From the NCBI RefSeq assembly GCF_007991615.1, contig NZ_BJYR01000007.1, forward strand, positions 124,001-188,000: a stretch of DNA of 64,000 nt, read 5' to 3'. Below the pieces are notes generated by a model. It made no database searches, was not told the origin of the DNA, and was given only the letters and a program-made list of their open reading frames with translations. This DNA is from Novosphingobium sediminis (GTDB lineage: Bacteria; Pseudomonadota; Alphaproteobacteria; Sphingomonadales; Sphingomonadaceae). Each line of letters starts with the position of its first letter. Within the stretch, counting starts at the first letter, position 1. A program made the translations under genes and the position numbers. Below, piece after piece: positions 35,456 to 44,386 of the stretch.

Positions 35456-36328
35456 TCAGCCGAGGCCGAGAACGGTGAGCGCGTTGTCCTTCATGATCCC
35501 CGGCAGCACGTCTTCGCGGAAGCCAACCTTGAGCGCGGCATCGATCCATTTCTGCGGGTGGATCAGCGGAAAATCGCTGCCGAACAGCATCTTCTTCTTC
35601 AGCTGCGTGTTGGCATACTGGATGATCTGCGGCGCGAAGTACTTCGGGCTCCAGCCCGAAAGGTCGATGAACACGTTGTCCTTGTGCAGCGCCATCGAAA
35701 GGCTCTCGTCCACCCACGGCCACGAGGGGTGGGCCAGAATGATCTTCATGTCGGGGAAATCGACCGCGACATCGTCGATCAGCATCGGCTGGCCATACTT
35801 CAGCCGCATGCCGCCGCCGCCGCGCATGCCGGTGCCCATGCCCGAATGGCCGGTGTGGAAAATGGCAGGCAGGCCGTATTCCGCGATCACTTCATAGATC
35901 GGATAGGCAACGCGATCCGCTGGATGGCAATCCTGCGCAATACCGTGGAACTTGAAGCCCTTGACCCCATAGTTCTCGATCAGATCGCGCGCCTCACGCG
36001 CGCCCATCTTCCCCTTGTGCGGATCGATCGAGGCAAACGCGATACAGATGTCATCGTTCTTGAGCGCCATCTCGGCGACTTCATAGTTCGACACCCGCTT
36101 GGCGCCCATGCCGCATTCGGCATCGACGGTGAACATGCAGAAGGCGATCTGCTGCTCGCGGTAGATCTCGACGATCTCGGGCATCTTGGGCCGTTCGCGC
36201 GGGGCCTTGAAATAGGCCGACGCCGCATCGAAGAACTTGCCCATCACCGGATCTTCCGGATCGTGGCACGAAACCTCGGCATGCACATGCACGTCGATGG
36301 CTTTGATCTTCGCAATGTCGATGGGCAT
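35456..36328 (-). CDS. Amidohydrolase-2 family protein (possible beta-ketoacyl-CoA hydrolase)
   Basis: A 290-residue TIM-barrel metallohydrolase: IDVHVHAE near the N-terminus (metal HxH), IFHTGHSGMG in the middle, ILAHPSWPWVDE and FGSDFPLIHP (metal Asp). The proteins I recall as closest are annotated 4-hydroxyphenyl-beta-ketoacyl-CoA hydrolases (CouO type), which release acetyl-CoA and an aromatic acid. ATG 36328 with AAGGA upstream was chosen; the frame to 36394 runs through a terminator hairpin. It starts the LigF-like operon. Function is inferred. Confidence 0.85.
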   Translation of the reverse strand: MPIDIAKIKAIDVHVHAEVSCHDPEDPVMGKFFDAASAYFKAPRERPKMPEIVEIYREQQIAFCMFTVDAECGMGAKRVSNYEVAEMALKNDDICIAFASIDPHKGKMGAREARDLIENYGVKGFKFHGIAQDCHPADRVAYPIYEVIAEYGLPAIFHTGHSGMGTGMRGGGGMRLKYGQPMLIDDVAVDFPDMKIILAHPSWPWVDESLSMALHKDNVFIDLSGWSPKYFAPQIIQYANTQLKKKMLFGSDFPLIHPQKWIDAALKVGFREDVLPGIMKDNALTVLGLG

Positions 36329-36339
36329 CGGGGTAGTCC

Positions 36340-36381
36340 TTAAAACAAACGGCCCCGCCGACCGCCGGGTCGGCGGGGCCG
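36340..36381 (-). terminator. Strong rho-independent terminator before the amidohydrolase operon
   Basis: On the minus strand a 13-bp GC stem (CGGCCCCGCCGAC with its complement and a short loop) is followed by TTTGTTTT. It lies just past the aldehyde dehydrogenase stop and only 12 bases from the next start codon; the AAGGA of that gene directly follows the T-tract. Confidence 0.88.
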
Positions 36382-36401
36382 CAACGTCACTCAAACATGG
36401 C

Positions 36402-37826
36402 TCAAACGAGCGCGTCCTTCTTGACGGTGATCACCTGACTGTAGGTGAACTCCTTCAGGCCTTCGATGCCGTATTCGGCGCCGAAGCCAGACTGCTTGTG
36501 GCCGCCGAAGGGCGCGAAGGGCGAGAGGTGGAGGAACTCGTTGATCCACACCGTACCCGTCTCGAGCTGCTCGGCGATCTTCACGCCGCGCTCGGTGTCC
36601 TTGGTCCACACTGCGCCGGCGAGGCCGTAATCCGAGTTGTTCGCGCGCGCGATCACTTCATCGTCGCTCGAGAACTTCATCAGCGGCATCACCGGGCCGA
36701 ACTGCTCTTCCGCCACGATGCGGGCATCTTCCGGCGGGTTGTCGAGGATGGTGATCGGCACGTAGTAGCCCGAGCCCGAAGGATCGACATCGCCGCCGAC
36801 AAGGAACTTGTAGCCGTTGTCCTTGGCGTCCTTGATCAGTTCGCACACGCGGTCGAACTGCTTCTTGTTCTGGATCGGGCCCACACCGGTGCCCTGCTCC
36901 GAACCGTCACCCACCTTCACGTTCTTCGCGTATTCGGCAATCGCCGCGCTCAGCTCGTCGTAGATGTCCTCGTGGATGTAGATGCGCTTGGCCGCCACGC
37001 AGATCTGGCCTGCGTTGGTGAAGCTCGACCAGAACAGCTGCTCGGCAACCTTCTGCACGTCGGCATCGGGCAGCACGATCGAGGCGTCGTTGCCGCCGAG
37101 TTCGAGCGTGATGCGCTTGAGGTCCTTCGAGGCGCCTTCCATGATCTTCTTGCCGGTCGCGGTCGAGCCGGTGAAGGTGATCTTGTCGATGTCCGGGTGC
37201 GCGGTGATCATCGGGCCGAGGGCATCTTCGCCCGAGATGATGTTGACGACGCCGGCCGGCACGATGTCCTTGATCAGCTCGCCAAAGCGCAGCGTGGTCA
37301 GCGGGGTGAACGGCGAGGGCTTGAGCACGATGGTGCAGCCCGAAAGGATCGCCGGGGCGATCTTCTGCACCGCCATGAGCAGCGGGAAGTTCCACGGCAC
37401 GATGCCGCCGACAACACCGACCGGCACGCGGCGCGTGCGGCTTAGGCGGGTATCGCTGTCCTCGTTGATCGTCTCTTCGAGCGTCAGGGTCGACTGCGCG
37501 TTCATCATCGCCGAGCAGCCGCCGATTTCAAACTGGGCCTGCTGGTGCGGCTTGCCCTGTTCGGCGGTGAGGAGGCGGAACAGCTCGTCGAAGTTGGCGT
37601 CGATCGCGGCGGCCATCTTCTGGATCACGGCGCGGCGATCATCGACCGGGGTCTTGGACCAGGTCTTGAAGGCGCGGCGGGCAGCCGCCACGGCGCGGTC
37701 AAGCTCGGCTGCGCCGCATGCCGGCACCTGGCCGATCACCTGCTCGTTCGCCGGGTTCACCACGTCGAGCGACGTCGCCGTGGTCACCAGTTCGCCGTCG
37801 ATCAGATTGGGGTAGAGTTTGCTCAT
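36402..37826 (-). CDS. NAD(P)-dependent aldehyde dehydrogenase
   Basis: A 474-residue aldehyde dehydrogenase: PWNFPLLMA, FTGSTATGKKIMEGA (cofactor), LELGGNDASI (general base Glu) and NAGQICVAAKR (catalytic Cys), ending EGLKEFTYSQVI. It is downstream of a quinohemoprotein alcohol dehydrogenase and an acyl-CoA ligase and would oxidise the aldehyde that the former makes. The start ATG has GGAGAG upstream. A strong terminator follows. Confidence 0.93.
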   Translation of the reverse strand: MSKLYPNLIDGELVTTATSLDVVNPANEQVIGQVPACGAAELDRAVAAARRAFKTWSKTPVDDRRAVIQKMAAAIDANFDELFRLLTAEQGKPHQQAQFEIGGCSAMMNAQSTLTLEETINEDSDTRLSRTRRVPVGVVGGIVPWNFPLLMAVQKIAPAILSGCTIVLKPSPFTPLTTLRFGELIKDIVPAGVVNIISGEDALGPMITAHPDIDKITFTGSTATGKKIMEGASKDLKRITLELGGNDASIVLPDADVQKVAEQLFWSSFTNAGQICVAAKRIYIHEDIYDELSAAIAEYAKNVKVGDGSEQGTGVGPIQNKKQFDRVCELIKDAKDNGYKFLVGGDVDPSGSGYYVPITILDNPPEDARIVAEEQFGPVMPLMKFSSDDEVIARANNSDYGLAGAVWTKDTERGVKIAEQLETGTVWINEFLHLSPFAPFGGHKQSGFGAEYGIEGLKEFTYSQVITVKKDALV

Positions 37827-37870
37827 GAGTCTCTCCGTCCTCTAGTATTGTTCTAACGTATAGCAGTTTA

Positions 37871-39988
37871 TCAGCGCGAGGCCAGCGCCTTGTCCTCGTT
37901 GGCACGCTTGATCAGGTACATGCGGATCGCTTCCGCATCAGGGGCCTTCAGCGCCGACTTGAACGACACCATGCCCAGTTCATGGAGCTGGCCGCCCAGC
38001 ACGATCGCCTTCAGCGCTTCGGCCGAACCGATCACGCCCGAATGGCGCAGGTCCGGGTTCAGCCCGCCCGAAACCGCCGCGTCACCGTGGCAGACCGAGC
38101 AATAGCGGCCATAGAGCGAAGCGCCCTTGGTCACTTGCGCCATTGTTCCGGTGAACGCCGGCGGATCGAGCACCATCTCGTTCATCGGCGGCGGCGCAGG
38201 CAGCTGGCCCTTGGCGCCGAGCTTGAACACCAGCAGGCGGCTGATGTTGCGGGTCGTACCGGCCTTGTTGGCCAGCACGCCGGTGGCGATATCCCACACG
38301 CCGCCCCAGCCGACCATGATCGCGACATACTGCTCGCCGTCCACCGCATACGTCATCGGCGCGGCGATGATCCCGGTCTGCGCCGGGAACGACCACAGCT
38401 TTTCGCCCTTGTTGGCGGTATAGGCATTGAAGTCGCCCGAAGCGGTGCCCTGGAACACAAGGTTGCCCGCGGTCGAGAGCACGCCGCCGTTCGACGGGCC
38501 GGTATAATCAACCGTCCACGCGGCCTTCTTGTTGGCCACGTCCCACGCCACGAGCTGACCGGTGGTCCCGGCCTTGAACTGCGCCTGGATCTTGAGATCG
38601 GCGGGCATGGCGACCTTCGCGCCGTCCGTACCCGTCTGGAACCCGATGTCGGTCGGCTTCCAGCCCGCCGCAGCGGCATAGGGGAACGCGGCCACGTTGG
38701 TCGGGATATAGAGGTAGCCGGTCTTGGGGCTATAGCTCTGCGGCTGCCAGCTATGCGCGCCCACCGCGCCCGGCGCGCTGATGAAGGGCTTGCCGGTCTT
38801 TTCGTACTTGGCGTCGGGATTGATCGTCGGCCGGCCCGTTTCGGGATCGATGCCCGTCGTCCAGTTCACCGGCACCCACGGCGTCGCCGAAAGGAACCTG
38901 CCGGTCTTCACATCGAGCACATAGACGTGCCCGTTCTTCGGCGCATGCATCGCCACATGGCGCTTTTCGCCGTTGATGTTCACATCAGCGATGGTGATCT
39001 GCTGGTCGGAGTCAAAGTCCCAGCGGTCCTCCGGCGTCTCCTGGAAGTGCCAGGCATACTGGCCGGTATCGGCATTCACCGCCACGATCGAGGAGGTGTA
39101 GAGGCTGTCGCCCTCACGCCCGTTCGCCGCAGGGTTCCAAGGCTCTGCATTGCCGGTGCCGAACAGCACGAGGTTGGTTTCCGGATCGTATGTGATCGAA
39201 TCCCACACGGTGCCGCCGCCGCCAAGGGTCCACCACTTGTTGCCCCAGGTCTTGGCCGCGGCTTCATGCGCCGCCTTGTTGAGGCCTTCCACGCCAAAGC
39301 CCTTGGCGGGGTTGCCCGGCACCGTGTTGAAGCGCCAAACTTCCTTGCCGTTCTCCGGATCATAGGCGGCGATATACCCGCGCGCCTTGTATTCCGAACC
39401 CGCCGCGCCGATCAGCACGCGGCCCTTCACGATGCGCGGCGCGCCGGTGATGGTGTAGTTGGTCTGGTCCGGCACCGTCACCTTCGACCAGATGACGCTC
39501 CCCGTCTTCTGGTCGAGCGCGATGAGGCGCCCGTCGAGCGCCGCCACGAACACCTTGTCGCCATAGAGCGCGACGCCGCGGTTTACCGCATCGCAGCAGG
39601 TGCGCACCAGCGTCTCGCGCGGCACCTTGGGATCGTAGGCCCACAGCGGCTTGCCGGTCTTGGCGTCGTAGGCCTTGACCATCGACCACGCGGTCGAAAC
39701 GTAGAGCACGCCGTCGTGCACCAGCGGCGTCGCTTCCTGCCCGCGCGCGGTATCGAGGTCGGAATACCAGGCGAGGCCCAGCTGATCGACGTTGTATTCG
39801 TTGATCTGCGTGAGCGGCGAATAGCGTTGCTCGGCATAATCACGGCCATAGCTCAGCCATTCGCCCGCCGGCACATTGCGCAGCATCGCCTCGGTCACAC
39901 CGGCCATCGCGCCAGACTCAGCCACGGCCCCCACGCCAAGCGCGAAAACCGATGCCATGGCCAGCTTACGAACGAACGAAACGCGCAT
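37871..39988 (-). CDS. Quinohemoprotein (type II PQQ) alcohol dehydrogenase
   Basis: A 705-residue periplasmic enzyme with a signal peptide (residues 1-29, AMA end), an eight-bladed PQQ propeller (RGQEATPLV, disulfide RTCCDAVNRG, GGGGTVWDSITYD, WQETPEDRWDFD-like HFQETPEDRWDFD) and a C-terminal cytochrome c domain with YCSVCH near residue 625 and axial Met in LGMVSF. It oxidises a primary or side-chain alcohol and passes electrons to the respiratory chain. The aldehyde dehydrogenase gene follows after 44 bases. Start ATG is at 39988. Confidence 0.94.
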   Translation of the reverse strand: MRVSFVRKLAMASVFALGVGAVAESGAMAGVTEAMLRNVPAGEWLSYGRDYAEQRYSPLTQINEYNVDQLGLAWYSDLDTARGQEATPLVHDGVLYVSTAWSMVKAYDAKTGKPLWAYDPKVPRETLVRTCCDAVNRGVALYGDKVFVAALDGRLIALDQKTGSVIWSKVTVPDQTNYTITGAPRIVKGRVLIGAAGSEYKARGYIAAYDPENGKEVWRFNTVPGNPAKGFGVEGLNKAAHEAAAKTWGNKWWTLGGGGTVWDSITYDPETNLVLFGTGNAEPWNPAANGREGDSLYTSSIVAVNADTGQYAWHFQETPEDRWDFDSDQQITIADVNINGEKRHVAMHAPKNGHVYVLDVKTGRFLSATPWVPVNWTTGIDPETGRPTINPDAKYEKTGKPFISAPGAVGAHSWQPQSYSPKTGYLYIPTNVAAFPYAAAAGWKPTDIGFQTGTDGAKVAMPADLKIQAQFKAGTTGQLVAWDVANKKAAWTVDYTGPSNGGVLSTAGNLVFQGTASGDFNAYTANKGEKLWSFPAQTGIIAAPMTYAVDGEQYVAIMVGWGGVWDIATGVLANKAGTTRNISRLLVFKLGAKGQLPAPPPMNEMVLDPPAFTGTMAQVTKGASLYGRYCSVCHGDAAVSGGLNPDLRHSGVIGSAEALKAIVLGGQLHELGMVSFKSALKAPDAEAIRMYLIKRANEDKALASR

Positions 39989-40059
39989 ACTTCCGTGCCT
40001 CTCCTGTGTGCCCGGGCTACCCCAGGTTCCTCTTAATCGAATGCTTAAACCAGCCGCGA

Positions 40060-41625
40060 TCAATTCACCATACGCTGCGCATCGCCCCAGTACTTTTTGC
40101 GGAGTTCCTTCTTGTCCATCTTCCCTGCGGCGGTGCGTGGGATGGCGTCGATGAACTCCACCGATTTGGGCGCCTTCACCCCGCCGAGCCGTTCCTTGGT
40201 ATAGGCAATGATCTCGGCCTCGGTGATGCCATCTGCCACGACAACGGCGTGCACCTGCTCGCCCCACTTCTCGTGCGGGATGCCGAACACGCAGGCCTCG
40301 CGCACTGCCGCCAGCTCCGTGACGGCAGCCTCGACTTCGGCGGTGAACACGTTGAACCCGCCCGAGACGACCATGTCCTTCTTGCGGTCGACGATATAAA
40401 GATAGCCGTCCTTGTCGAACTTGCCGACGTCACCGGTGTGGTGCCAGCCGAACTTGCGGATTTCGGCGGTTTCTTCGGGCTTCTCGAAGTACGAATGCGT
40501 CACCAGCGCGCCGCGCACGCAGATCTCGCCCGCCTCGCCCAGCGGCACGTGATTGCCGTCATCGTCCATCAGCGCGACCTTGATCGAGCGCGTCGGCTTG
40601 CCGCAGGCCGCCAGCTTTTCGGGCGCCTCATAGGCAAAGCGCGCCACGTCCTCGGGCGGGAACCACGCCACGATCATCGGGCATTCCACCTGCCCATAGG
40701 CCTGGCACATGGCGGGTCCGAAGATCTCCACCGCCTGCCGCAGCTTTTCGGGGCTGCACGGCGATCCGACGAGGATGAAGATCTTGAGGCTGGAGTAATC
40801 GTGCTTGCCGATATTGGGGCTCGCGAGGCACTGGTACATCGCCGTCGGCGGCAGGTACATGTGCGTGACCTTGTACTCCTCGATCGTGCGCAGCACGTCC
40901 TCGGCGTCAAAGCCCGGCAGGATCACCTGCGTCGCGCCAAGGCTCAGCGTCGAAAGCGCAATCGGCCCCGCCGCGTGCGTGATCGGCGCGGACACCAGCG
41001 CGACGGGATTGTCCGTCCGCCCGCCCATGCCGTCCGCCGCGGTCTCGATCATCGTGCCCCAGCCAAGGTTGGTCACGTTAGCGCCCTTCGAAGGGCCGGT
41101 CGTGCCACCGGTCGGGAAGATGCCGACCATGTCCATCAGGTTGCCGAAGGCGTCGGTCTCCGGCTCGACGAAATCGGCCTCGCTGACGCCCGCCATGAAT
41201 TCCTCGAGGCTCGGATCATCGCCCATCCGCTTGTCGAGGCACACGAAGTGCTGGAGCGTCGGGCACAGTTCCTTCAGCCGCTCCACTTCGTCCGCCTTAG
41301 ACGAGTGATAGACCATCCACTTCAGCCGCACGTAATTGATGTAGGCCGCATTGGCCTCGATCGCGTTGCGGGTGTTGACCGGGATCCACTTGCCATTGGC
41401 GCGCCACATCGCCAGCACCACCACCAGCAGCATGCCGTCGTTTGGGCCATAAAGGCCGAGCAGGTCCTGATTCTCGAAACCGCCCTTCTGCAGCGCTGCG
41501 GCGATGCGTTCGGAGAGCCCCTTGGTCTCGGCAAACGTCAGCTTCAGGCCGCTTTCGGTATCGATGATTGCAAGGCGCGAAGGATCGCGGTCATGGCCTC
41601 GGTCGAAATAGTCGATGGCACGCAT
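40060..41625 (-). CDS. Acyl-CoA ligase (AMP-forming)
   Basis: A 521-residue adenylate-forming enzyme: FPTGGTTGPSKGA (phosphate loop), AYGQVECPM, GWHHTGDVGKFDKDGYLYIVDRKKDMVVSGGFNVF and the C-terminal catalytic Lys in RTAAGKMDKKEL. It activates a carboxylic acid as its CoA thioester. Together with the amidohydrolase downstream, this suggests CoA-dependent side-chain removal from a phenylpropanoid-type acid; the true substrate is unknown. Operator site F lies about 195 bases upstream. Confidence 0.92.
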   Translation of the reverse strand: MRAIDYFDRGHDRDPSRLAIIDTESGLKLTFAETKGLSERIAAALQKGGFENQDLLGLYGPNDGMLLVVVLAMWRANGKWIPVNTRNAIEANAAYINYVRLKWMVYHSSKADEVERLKELCPTLQHFVCLDKRMGDDPSLEEFMAGVSEADFVEPETDAFGNLMDMVGIFPTGGTTGPSKGANVTNLGWGTMIETAADGMGGRTDNPVALVSAPITHAAGPIALSTLSLGATQVILPGFDAEDVLRTIEEYKVTHMYLPPTAMYQCLASPNIGKHDYSSLKIFILVGSPCSPEKLRQAVEIFGPAMCQAYGQVECPMIVAWFPPEDVARFAYEAPEKLAACGKPTRSIKVALMDDDGNHVPLGEAGEICVRGALVTHSYFEKPEETAEIRKFGWHHTGDVGKFDKDGYLYIVDRKKDMVVSGGFNVFTAEVEAAVTELAAVREACVFGIPHEKWGEQVHAVVVADGITEAEIIAYTKERLGGVKAPKSVEFIDAIPRTAAGKMDKKELRKKYWGDAQRMVN

Positions 41626-41983
41626 TGTGCTGTTATCCCCAACGGTTGGTGTCCGGGCCGGGTGCCCGAGTCATAAGCGGTATGGATGTCTTGGCCATGG
41701 CTCGGACTGCCAGAAAACTGGGCCGAGCCGCCACGAGTGTGCCGGTCATGCGGAGTCTGTCATCCTGCAAGTTGCCATGGCAGCAAGCTCTCTCCCGACT
41801 CTGTCGATCCAGCGCCGATTGTTAGTGTTGCATACTAAATCAGCTTGTCCAGCGGTGCAAGCAGCCCTGCCCGCAGAGGCAGAGGCAACGCCTTCCGTTT
41901 AAGCGCGGACCACGCGCGGCGCGAAACGCTCCGGAGCACTCAAGTTTCACTTGGAGAAATGGTATTGAGGGGCAAAATGCCGC
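41626..41983. other. Intergenic region without a gene
   Basis: No open frame here has plausible codon use or a ribosome binding site. The only structured element is operator site F in the middle. Given the operator position, the promoter of the acyl-CoA ligase operon probably lies between 41640 and 41840. Confidence 0.5.
41819..41837. promoter_or_regulatory. Shared operator dyad, site F
   Basis: TTGTTAGTGTTGCATACTA matches the dyad at 13 of 14 defined positions. It lies about 195 bases before the acyl-CoA ligase, farther than the other sites, implying a long leader. Confidence 0.68.
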
Positions 41984-42343
41984 TCAGCGCAGCGCCATGC
42001 TCCAGCGCATCAGTCCGTCATGCCCCGAAAGCGGCGCACCCACGCGCGTCTCGGCCGTGCGCCGCAACCCGTGTTCCTCAAGCAGGGCGCGCAGCACGGT
42101 CCAGTCGCTCCACCGCGTCAGCCCCTCGATCCGTTCCGCACCCGCCAGCAAGGCAAGGGCTTCACGCAGCGAAACGCGCGCAAGGTCGATGCCCTTGCCG
42201 CCTGCAAAGCTTGCGGATTCGGCAAGCCGGCTATCATGGACGACCAGCGCCGCAGCCTCCGCCGCCCGCGCGGCCACGGGCACCGCCGCCGCGACACCCG
42301 CCAGCGCCCCGCCTTTCAGCACCCCGCGCCGATCCGTCCGCAT
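41984..42343 (-). CDS. Small Tat-exported protein of unknown function
   Basis: A 119-residue protein with a twin-arginine signal (TDRRGVLKGGALAGVAAAVPVAARA). The mature part (AAALVVHDSRLAESASFAGGKGIDLARV and following) has no recognised domain. Its ATG shares a base with the cytochrome c stop (TGATG), so it belongs to the VAO-cytochrome operon and may help assemble or guide the flavocytochrome; that role is a guess. Confidence 0.72.
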   Translation of the reverse strand: MRTDRRGVLKGGALAGVAAAVPVAARAAEAAALVVHDSRLAESASFAGGKGIDLARVSLREALALLAGAERIEGLTRWSDWTVLRALLEEHGLRRTAETRVGAPLSGHDGLMRWSMALR

Positions 42344-42747
42344 CAGCCGGCCTTCCCGAGATATTTGGCAACCGCCTCAAGCTCGGCGTCGGTAATGTCG
42401 ACCTTGGTCTGCGCCGGCATCGCCTGCTTGCCCATGCGCACTACGCTCTTCACGTAATCGGCGGTCAGGTCGGTGCGGTTCGCCAGCAGGCCCTTGTCCG
42501 GCGTCTCGCCCATCATCATGCGCTGCTTGGTGAGGAGATTGGAGCCCATCCCGCCGAGCAGATGGCAATAGCCGCAGTGGACCTCGAACACCGTCTTGCC
42601 GTCCGTGGTCGGCGAGAGTCGGTCACCGCCAGGCGCCACAGGCCGCATCTGATACGGCGGCGGCGGCCCCGGCGGCGGTCCCGGCGGGAGCGCAGCAGCG
42701 GCAGTAGCGGCAACCAGCGCAGCGGCACCAAGCAGCAGAGCGCGCAT
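42343..42747 (-). CDS. Class I c-type cytochrome, partner of the VAO-type flavoprotein
   Basis: A 134-residue periplasmic cytochrome with a signal peptide, a Pro-rich linker (PPGPPPGPPPPYQ), a haem motif CGYCH (residues 58-62) and an axial Met candidate in RMGKQAMPAQ. The start overlaps the flavoprotein stop (TGATG). In 4-cresol methylhydroxylase and eugenol hydroxylase, a similar small cytochrome takes electrons from the flavin subunit, and the same pairing is inferred here. Confidence 0.88.
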   Translation of the reverse strand: MRALLLGAAALVAATAAAALPPGPPPGPPPPYQMRPVAPGGDRLSPTTDGKTVFEVHCGYCHLLGGMGSNLLTKQRMMMGETPDKGLLANRTDLTADYVKSVVRMGKQAMPAQTKVDITDAELEAVAKYLGKAG

Positions 42748-44321
42748 CAGGCCTGCCCTCCACGCGCATTGGCATAAGCCGCTGGCCAGATCCCCTGCTT
42801 GCCGGGCGCGATCACGCCATTGGGATCGAGCGCGTTCTTCACCTTCTCACCAAACCGGCGCAGCGCATGATCGTTGAAATCGAAGGTATCCATCACCGGG
42901 TCCATCCAGCCAAGGTGGGTGCGGTATTCGGCATAGCCCGCCTTCGCGGTCTCCTTGATGAGCGCATCGAACAGCTTGCGCATCTTCGCCACTTCCTCGG
43001 CGTTGTCGCGGTCGTACATCAGCATGTTGACGTTGTTGGCAAAGCGCCCGCCGATGGTGAAGCTCGCGTAGAAGTCCACGTCGAAGTCCGCGATGATCTT
43101 GCGCCCGCGCGCCATCTGATCGAGCACGTGCTTGCCCGTCGCGGGGACCACCGGCGAAAAGCCCATGTGCGCGCCGCGCCCGCCGATCCAGTCGCTCATC
43201 TGCAGTGGCACGGCGGAGGGAATGCCCATCGTGATCTCGACACCGTGGATATAATCGCCCGGATGCCACCAATGCTCAGCAGGCTCGGCGGGCAGGTTGC
43301 GCTTCATCGCCGCCTTCACGATCTCGGCCTTGGCCTTGACCACGCTTTCCTCGCCATAGAGCCGCAGCGCGACCTGCCAGTAGCCCAGCTTGTGCTCCTT
43401 CAGCAGTTCCTGCACCCGCCATTCGGGGATCGCGCCAGGCTTGTCCCAGAAATCCTTGCGCTGGCCTTTCAGCACCATCTTGCCGAGCCAGCTCGGGATG
43501 AACACGTTCTGGTCGATCAGGCCGGAAATCTTGAGCGGCGCGATCGTATCGATCACCCAGCCGATATCTTCGGCCTGCGGAATATCCCACACCAGTTCGA
43601 GCGAGCTTTCCGGCGCGGGCTGCATCCACAGCCCCGCCTTGGTTACCACGCCAAGGTTGGACTGCGAGAACGCGAGGTCGAACGTCGGGCCATAGCTCAT
43701 CGGGAACAGGTGCCACGAAGGGTTGCCCGCCATCGCACCCATGCCGGTGCGCACCAGATCGCCGTCCGGCAGCACCGCCTCGATCCCGCACAAGTTGCGC
43801 GCGTGGAGGCCATAGGGCGTATAGCCGATGCCGTGTTCCAGCGCATTGCCCAGCACCGAGCCCCAGGCATTGCCGGGCACCGAAAGCCACAGCGGCAGCT
43901 TCTCGCGCTGCACCGCCTCATAAAGATCGAAGAAGCCCACCCCCGGCTCGACCACGCAGTAGGCAAGCTTGGCATCGAGCTCGAGGATCTTGTTCATCCG
44001 CCCGAGGTCGAGCACGATCGAGCCTGCAAGGCGCGGTGCCGCCGTCCCGTATCCCAAGTTCTTGCCCCGCGCGACGGGCCAAAGCGGCGTCTTGTGCTCG
44101 TTCGCCAGCCGCACGATCGCGCGCACTTCCTCCACGCTGGCAGGCGCAATCGCGGCGCTCGCCGGCCATTCCTCGGCAGAACCCGGCGCATAGACATCGG
44201 AATAGGCATCGCGGTCGGCATCGCTTGCCATGACCCAGTCCTTGCCCACCACCCCGGCAGAGGCCGTGAGCATGGCATTGAACGCCTTGGGGCTGACGCG
44301 CGGCGGCAGGTGCAGCTTCAC
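42747..44321 (-). CDS. VAO/PCMH-family FAD oxidoreductase (4-alkylphenol or vanillyl-type)
   Basis: A 524-residue flavoprotein: the FAD-binding PP-loop region (PLWPVARGKNLGYGTAAPRLAGSIVLDLGRM), LSVPGNAWGSVLGNALEHGIGYTPYG and the C-terminal DPNGVIAPGKQGIWP are typical of vanillyl-alcohol oxidase/p-cresol methylhydroxylase. A cytochrome c gene directly downstream indicates the dehydrogenase type (4-cresol, 4-ethylphenol or eugenol hydroxylation), not oxygen-using VAO. The GTG at 44321 is preferred over the TTG at 44327 because of GGGAG spacing. Lignin-derived 4-alkylguaiacols are plausible substrates. Confidence 0.9.
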   Translation of the reverse strand: MKLHLPPRVSPKAFNAMLTASAGVVGKDWVMASDADRDAYSDVYAPGSAEEWPASAAIAPASVEEVRAIVRLANEHKTPLWPVARGKNLGYGTAAPRLAGSIVLDLGRMNKILELDAKLAYCVVEPGVGFFDLYEAVQREKLPLWLSVPGNAWGSVLGNALEHGIGYTPYGLHARNLCGIEAVLPDGDLVRTGMGAMAGNPSWHLFPMSYGPTFDLAFSQSNLGVVTKAGLWMQPAPESSLELVWDIPQAEDIGWVIDTIAPLKISGLIDQNVFIPSWLGKMVLKGQRKDFWDKPGAIPEWRVQELLKEHKLGYWQVALRLYGEESVVKAKAEIVKAAMKRNLPAEPAEHWWHPGDYIHGVEITMGIPSAVPLQMSDWIGGRGAHMGFSPVVPATGKHVLDQMARGRKIIADFDVDFYASFTIGGRFANNVNMLMYDRDNAEEVAKMRKLFDALIKETAKAGYAEYRTHLGWMDPVMDTFDFNDHALRRFGEKVKNALDPNGVIAPGKQGIWPAAYANARGGQA

Positions 44322-44346
44322 CGGCAAATTCTCCCGATCTTATATT

Positions 44347-44360
44347 CTACCAATTGTTAG
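44347..44360. promoter_or_regulatory. Short-dyad operator variant, site G
   Basis: CTACCAATTGTTAG fits CTANCA-WT-TGTTAG, the second arrangement of the TTGTTAG half-site. It lies 26 bases before the VAO-type gene. Confidence 0.5.
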
Positions 44361-44386
44361 TGTTCTGCCGCGAATGCTCCCGCCCG

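Noticed and set aside
37841-37862. A further operator copy upstream of the aldehyde dehydrogenase at 36402 (TATTGTTCTAACGTATAG)
   Set aside because: It contains TTGTT and CTAAC but in the wrong order and spacing for either dyad. It may be a decayed site or chance.
41592-41902. Small plus-strand frames of 85-95 aa in the 41.6-41.9 kb gap
   Set aside because: They lack ribosome binding sites and domain similarity, one overlaps the acyl-CoA ligase start, and they run through the operator.
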